From Thermococcus sibiricus MM 739 (lineage in GTDB: Archaea; Methanobacteriota_B; Thermococci; Thermococcales; Thermococcaceae), in NCBI RefSeq assembly GCF_000022545.1, contig NC_012883.1, positions 736,276 through 800,275 of the forward strand: 64,000 nt of DNA. Reading direction: 5' to 3'. Of the stretch, positions 60,628 to 64,000 are shown in pieces; positions within the stretch are counted from its first letter, which is position 1; every line of letters starts with the position of its first letter. The notes beneath the pieces are model-generated. The model did no database searches. It was given only the letters and a program-made list of their open reading frames with translations, and was not told where the DNA came from. The position numbers and the translations under genes were made by a program.

Positions 60628-62226
60628 ATGTCGGATTTCGGGATCTTATCGTTGTTGCCTCCTTTGGTAGCCATTGGATTAGCCGTATTAACAAAAAGAG
60701 TATTGTTTGCTTTGTTTATTGGTGTCTGGGTAGGCGCATTAATGGTAGTTGGAGGTAACCCAATTTCGGCCACTGTACAAACTTGGGACTGGATTATTGG
60801 AAATGCCCTTGATGATTGGAACCAGAAAATATTGCTGTATGACTTCATAATTGGTGCAGCGTTTGGATTGGTTTATAAGTCAGGAGCAGCTTCAGCATTT
60901 GCCCGAGCAATAACACGAAGAGTCAAAAGCAGTAGAGCAGCTTCTGTCCTTGGATGGGTATTAGGTGTTGCAATATTCTTTGATGACTATGGAAACACAG
61001 TCATAGTTGGAAACTCTATGAGGCCTATTACTGACAAAACAAGGGTCTCAAGAGAAATGCTTGCTTATATTGATGATTCAACTGCCGCCCCGGTAGCAAC
61101 AATAGCTTTAGTCTCTTCGTGGATAGGTTATGAAGTGGGACTTATCCAGGATAGCTTTGACAGCTTAGGTATTGAAATAGGTTCTTATGCTGCTTGGCTC
61201 TCGGCATGGCCCTACAAGCTTTATTCAATATTGGCGATTGTAATGGTCCTATTGGTAGCTTATACGCATAGACACTATGGAGCTATGTTAAAAGCTGAAT
61301 ACAGAGCAAGAACAACAGGAAAAGTACTTAGGGACGGCGCACAGCCTATGATGGCAACTGAGAGTGACTTAGGAATCCCAATGGAAGGAGGCACTATCCA
61401 TGCATTCATATGGCCAATTTTAGCCCTCATCCTAGTTTTCCTATATGGGATGTGGTACACAGGAGGAGGAAGCGAAGTATATGCTGCTGAAGGCATAAAG
61501 GGTGTTATGTCCAACGCAGATACAGCTTTAGCCCTTCTCTGGGCTGGTTTTGCAATGCTGGTCGTGGTAATGTTTATAATTCTAGTTAAGAAACAAATGA
61601 GTCTTGAGGACATAGAAAAAGGTATAGTACAAGGCATGAAACAAATGGTAATGGCTAATGCAATCTTATTACTTGCATGGAGCATTAAGAGTGCAACTGA
61701 TGCCGTTGGTACGGCAGATTTTGTTGTAAATGCTGCAGTAGGTGGCGGTGTTCCAGGTGCAATAGTTCCTCTTATTATCTTCCTATCAGCAGCATTTGTG
61801 TCATTCACCACTGGAACATCTTGGGGAACTTTTGGTGTTATAATGCCAATGGCGATTCCTCTAGGATATACCCTTGGTGGAGGAGTAGGCCCGATCCTTT
61901 ATGCCAGCATGGGAGCAGTACTTGCAGGAGGTATTTTCGGAGATCACTGCTCACCTATTAGTGATACAACAATTATGAGTTCAATGTTCTCAGGAAGCGA
62001 CCACATAGACCACGTGAACACACAGTTACCCTATGCCGTGACTGTGGCTGCACTTTCCGCATTTTTATACATCTTGTTTGCTGTAGGACTAAGGAACGGC
62101 TTTGTATTGCTTGGCTTAGGAATTGTCTTGTTAATAGTAATCCACCGCGTGCTTAGTGCATGGTACGGAAAGAAACTAGGAATACCTAACGGAGAAGTAC
62201 CAGTATATGTTTCTGAGGAAGCTTGA
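60628..62226 (+). CDS. NhaC-family Na+/H+ antiporter
   Basis: A 532-residue membrane protein with about 12-13 hydrophobic segments. DDYGNTVIVGNSMRPITD and GDHCSPISDTTIMSS are the typical NhaC-family motifs (COG1757). Members exchange Na+ for H+, and some carry amino acids or dicarboxylates. The gene is followed by a lysine-dehydrogenase-like gene 70 bases later, which leaves open amino-acid transport. ATG at 60628 follows GGAGGTG. Confidence 0.88.
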   Translation: MSDFGILSLLPPLVAIGLAVLTKRVLFALFIGVWVGALMVVGGNPISATVQTWDWIIGNALDDWNQKILLYDFIIGAAFGLVYKSGAASAFARAITRRVKSSRAASVLGWVLGVAIFFDDYGNTVIVGNSMRPITDKTRVSREMLAYIDDSTAAPVATIALVSSWIGYEVGLIQDSFDSLGIEIGSYAAWLSAWPYKLYSILAIVMVLLVAYTHRHYGAMLKAEYRARTTGKVLRDGAQPMMATESDLGIPMEGGTIHAFIWPILALILVFLYGMWYTGGGSEVYAAEGIKGVMSNADTALALLWAGFAMLVVVMFIILVKKQMSLEDIEKGIVQGMKQMVMANAILLLAWSIKSATDAVGTADFVVNAAVGGGVPGAIVPLIIFLSAAFVSFTTGTSWGTFGVIMPMAIPLGYTLGGGVGPILYASMGAVLAGGIFGDHCSPISDTTIMSSMFSGSDHIDHVNTQLPYAVTVAALSAFLYILFAVGLRNGFVLLGLGIVLLIVIHRVLSAWYGKKLGIPNGEVPVYVSEEA

Positions 62227-62296
62227 TTTCATACTCTTCTTTTATTTTTACTTCAAACAATAAATTGGTATTAAAATTTATTTTGGAGGGACGAGC

Positions 62297-63361
62297 ATGA
62301 AAATTTGTGTTTTAGGTGCTGGGGATGTTGGTAGATTAATAGCATACGACTTGAGTAAAGATTACGAAGTCTCTATCGCTGACAAAAGCAAAGAACGCCT
62401 AAAATTGGCCGAGAATTTTGCGACAACTTATGAGCTGGATGCCTCAAAATTTGAAGATCTAGTTGAATTCATGAAGAAGTTTGACCTCATTGTTGGGGCT
62501 CTGCCCGGAAGATTCGGATTTTCTACACTAAAAGCCGCAATAAAAGCAAGGAGAGACATTGTAGATGTCTCTTTCATGCCGGAAGATCCATTAGAGTTGG
62601 ATGACCAAGCCAAAGAAGCTGGAATTAGAATGGTTGTGGATGCAGGGTTTGCTCCAGGCCTTAGCAACATTTTAATGGGCCACATACAAGCGGTTCTTGG
62701 AAAGCTTGATGAAGGAGTTATAAACGTAGGAGGACTCCCAAAAAATCCCCAGCCACCTCTTTATTATAAAGTTGTGTTTTCTCCATATGATTTAATAGAA
62801 GAATATACGCGTCCTGCTAGGATTATAAGAAATGGCCGTCTTGTAAGGGTGGATCCATTGGAAGATATTAAACAATTGAAGATCAGAGATTTCGAGTTTG
62901 AAAGCTTTGTTAGTGATGGGCTGCGAACCCTTTTAGCCACAATTGAAGCAGAAAATCTATACGAGAACACACTCCGGTGGAAAGGCCACTTAGAAAAGAT
63001 GAAAGTACTGAAGGAACTCGGCTTTTTCAATCCAGAAAATATTGAATTCACAATGAAAGTTATCCTGCCATTAATGCAGTTTGAAAGTGACGACTTTTCA
63101 ATAATGGAGGTTTATGGAAAGAGTGGAGAACAGGAGATGAGGTACTTCATGTACGATGAGGCCCAAGGAGGTTTTACCTCAATGGCAAGAAGCACAGGAT
63201 ATATAACAGCAATAACAGCACGTCTAGTGTTGAAGTACGAATTCGAACCGGGGGTAATTCCACCAGAACTCTTTGGGATGGAAGACGACCTTTTTGATGA
63301 AATAATAAAAGAGGTCAAAAAGAGAAATATAGTCTTGGAAGAGTATCACAAGGGCTTATAG
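62297..63361 (+). CDS. Saccharopine/lysine 6-dehydrogenase family protein
   Basis: A 354-residue NAD(P)-dependent dehydrogenase. The Rossmann motif MKICVLGAGDVGRLIAYDL is at the N-terminus, VDAGFAPGLSNILMG contains the conserved substrate loop, and the C-terminal domain is of the Sacchrp_dh_C type. It resembles lysine 6-dehydrogenase more than saccharopine enzymes, but substrate is unproven. GGAGGGACGAGC precedes the ATG. It converges on the dimethylargininase-like gene with a 16-base overlap. Confidence 0.85.
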   Translation: MKICVLGAGDVGRLIAYDLSKDYEVSIADKSKERLKLAENFATTYELDASKFEDLVEFMKKFDLIVGALPGRFGFSTLKAAIKARRDIVDVSFMPEDPLELDDQAKEAGIRMVVDAGFAPGLSNILMGHIQAVLGKLDEGVINVGGLPKNPQPPLYYKVVFSPYDLIEEYTRPARIIRNGRLVRVDPLEDIKQLKIRDFEFESFVSDGLRTLLATIEAENLYENTLRWKGHLEKMKVLKELGFFNPENIEFTMKVILPLMQFESDDFSIMEVYGKSGEQEMRYFMYDEAQGGFTSMARSTGYITAITARLVLKYEFEPGVIPPELFGMEDDLFDEIIKEVKKRNIVLEEYHKGL

Positions 63362-64000
63362 AACGGCAGATTTAGGCAAGTTACGCCACCATCTCCCTTC
63401 CAGAACTCGGAAACGTTAGCTAACACTGGTTTGAAGCCTTCTCTTCTTAATTTTTCTTCGGTTTTTGGATAACCTTCTGGCAACAGTACTTTCTTTTCTC
63501 CCAAATATAACATATTGTTCGCATAAAGTTCATCCTCGGGGATTGTTATGAACTTGAATCCCTTGAAATACTCAGTGTCAACTACATGAGGGGAGATGGC
63601 AACTGTTTTATTCCCCAGATAATTTATCCCAGAGAGTAAGTGGAAGATTTTTGATATTGGAACACCTACAACTTTCACGTTGGGAAAGAACTGGGCCAGT
63701 TGCTTTATGCCCTCAGTGTTGGTTCTTTGAGAGAGGCCTACAAAAACAATACCTTGATCTGTTACTAGGACATCTCCACCTTCAATTGTTCCAGGTTCTT
63801 TAATGTGCTTTATCTCAAAACCCTCTTTTTTCAGAACTTCTTTAATACTTTCCTCTTCTCCTCTTCTGCTAGGCTCTCCAAACCTGCTAAGCACTGCGAG
63901 GTTTGAGTTAACCCCAACTATAGCAGTATCTTGAACAAAAACACTATCAGGATGGTTTTCAAGTGGTTCGAGTTCAATAACTTCAATCCCATTTTCTTTA
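63346..64000 (-). CDS. Dimethylargininase (DDAH)-like amidinohydrolase, 5' end cut by window
   Basis: A guanidine-modifying enzyme with the beta/alpha-propeller of the arginine deiminase superfamily. The piece begins before HPDSVFVQDTAIV, includes LSRFGEPSRRGEE, EGGDVLVT, HLLSGINYLGNK (catalytic His) and ends DGGVTCLNLPF with the nucleophilic Cys. The layout resembles dimethylarginine dimethylaminohydrolase, which gives citrulline. The first codons lie beyond base 64000, so the start is missing. Actual substrate in archaea is unclear. Confidence 0.85.
   Translation of the reverse strand, partial: KENGIEVIELEPLENHPDSVFVQDTAIVGVNSNLAVLSRFGEPSRRGEEESIKEVLKKEGFEIKHIKEPGTIEGGDVLVTDQGIVFVGLSQRTNTEGIKQLAQFFPNVKVVGVPISKIFHLLSGINYLGNKTVAISPHVVDTEYFKGFKFITIPEDELYANNMLYLGEKKVLLPEGYPKTEEKLRREGFKPVLANVSEFWKGDGGVTCLNLPFYKPL

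Overview
This window reads as chromosomal DNA of a hyperthermophilic archaeon of the order Thermococcales (Thermococcus or Pyrococcus relatives), from an AT-rich member. The evidence is the gene content: cupin-type glucose-6-phosphate isomerase, PAN proteasomal ATPase with a C-terminal hydrophobic-Tyr-X tail, pyruvoyl-dependent arginine decarboxylase, archaeal-type PEP carboxylase, TmcA, an MJ0619/Tes-type radical SAM enzyme and an Mbh-like antiporter module. It also fits the GGTGA-type ribosome binding sites, the TATA boxes about 25 nt before inferred starts, and the dense overlapping operons. The species cannot be fixed from sequence alone. No rRNA, tRNA or CRISPR array was recognised.

Layout. 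1-620 is a decayed region with a threonine synthase remnant, a transposon-end-like hairpin and a 36-codon gene. 779-4655 is an ABC-2 exporter operon with a large secreted protein. 4658-9095 (minus) holds methylmalonyl-CoA mutase, PGI, a site-2 protease, a KH protein, a NYN protein and a cupin. 9316-16347 is a hydantoinase A/B, M24 peptidase and NCS1 transporter operon followed by an Lrp/AsnC regulator, with a striking inverted repeat in the operon promoter. 16384-25932 (mostly minus) holds a zinc ribbon, TraB, RNase Z, surface proteins, MobA, a NAD kinase-like protein, a potassium-channel fusion, a ParB-like protein and adenylate kinase, with a plus-strand TPR/GNAT pair. 26446-27472 has two tandem NYN paralogues. 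27596-31447 is an eight-gene Mrp module in the same order as mbhABCDEFGH but without a hydrogenase. 33269-35129 is polyamine synthesis. 35545-39771 is a tight operon with a UbiA prenyltransferase, a flippase-like protein, a GT4 glycosyltransferase, a creatininase-like protein and a two-TM coiled-coil protein. 40707-47400 holds zinc-finger, sensor, PAN, HTH-CBS and queE genes, a probable C/D box sRNA, and a second copy of the 36-codon gene. 47510-57755 holds TmcA, an acylaminoacyl peptidase broken by a stop, a histone-fold-like protein, PEP carboxylase, a DUF2139-like protein and the Tes-like radical SAM enzyme. 57860-59280 is a dead tnpB element. 59356-64000 holds a helical protein, family 4 uracil-DNA glycosylase, an NhaC-family antiporter, a lysine-dehydrogenase-like protein and a dimethylargininase-like hydrolase cut by the window edge.

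The most noteworthy items beyond routine annotation are the following. A 36-residue protein family occurs twice (507-617 minus and 47290-47400 plus) with a conserved upstream leader. A perfect 11-bp inverted repeat sits upstream of the hydantoinase operon, with a related half-site before the Lrp gene. A pair of dyads lies in the HTH-CBS regulator promoter. A 13-codon leader ORF precedes PAN. Three NYN paralogues differ at predicted catalytic acids, two of them sharing identical DNA blocks. The free-standing Mbh-type antiporter module is also notable. Gene starts were chosen by ribosome binding sites and may differ from automated calls.
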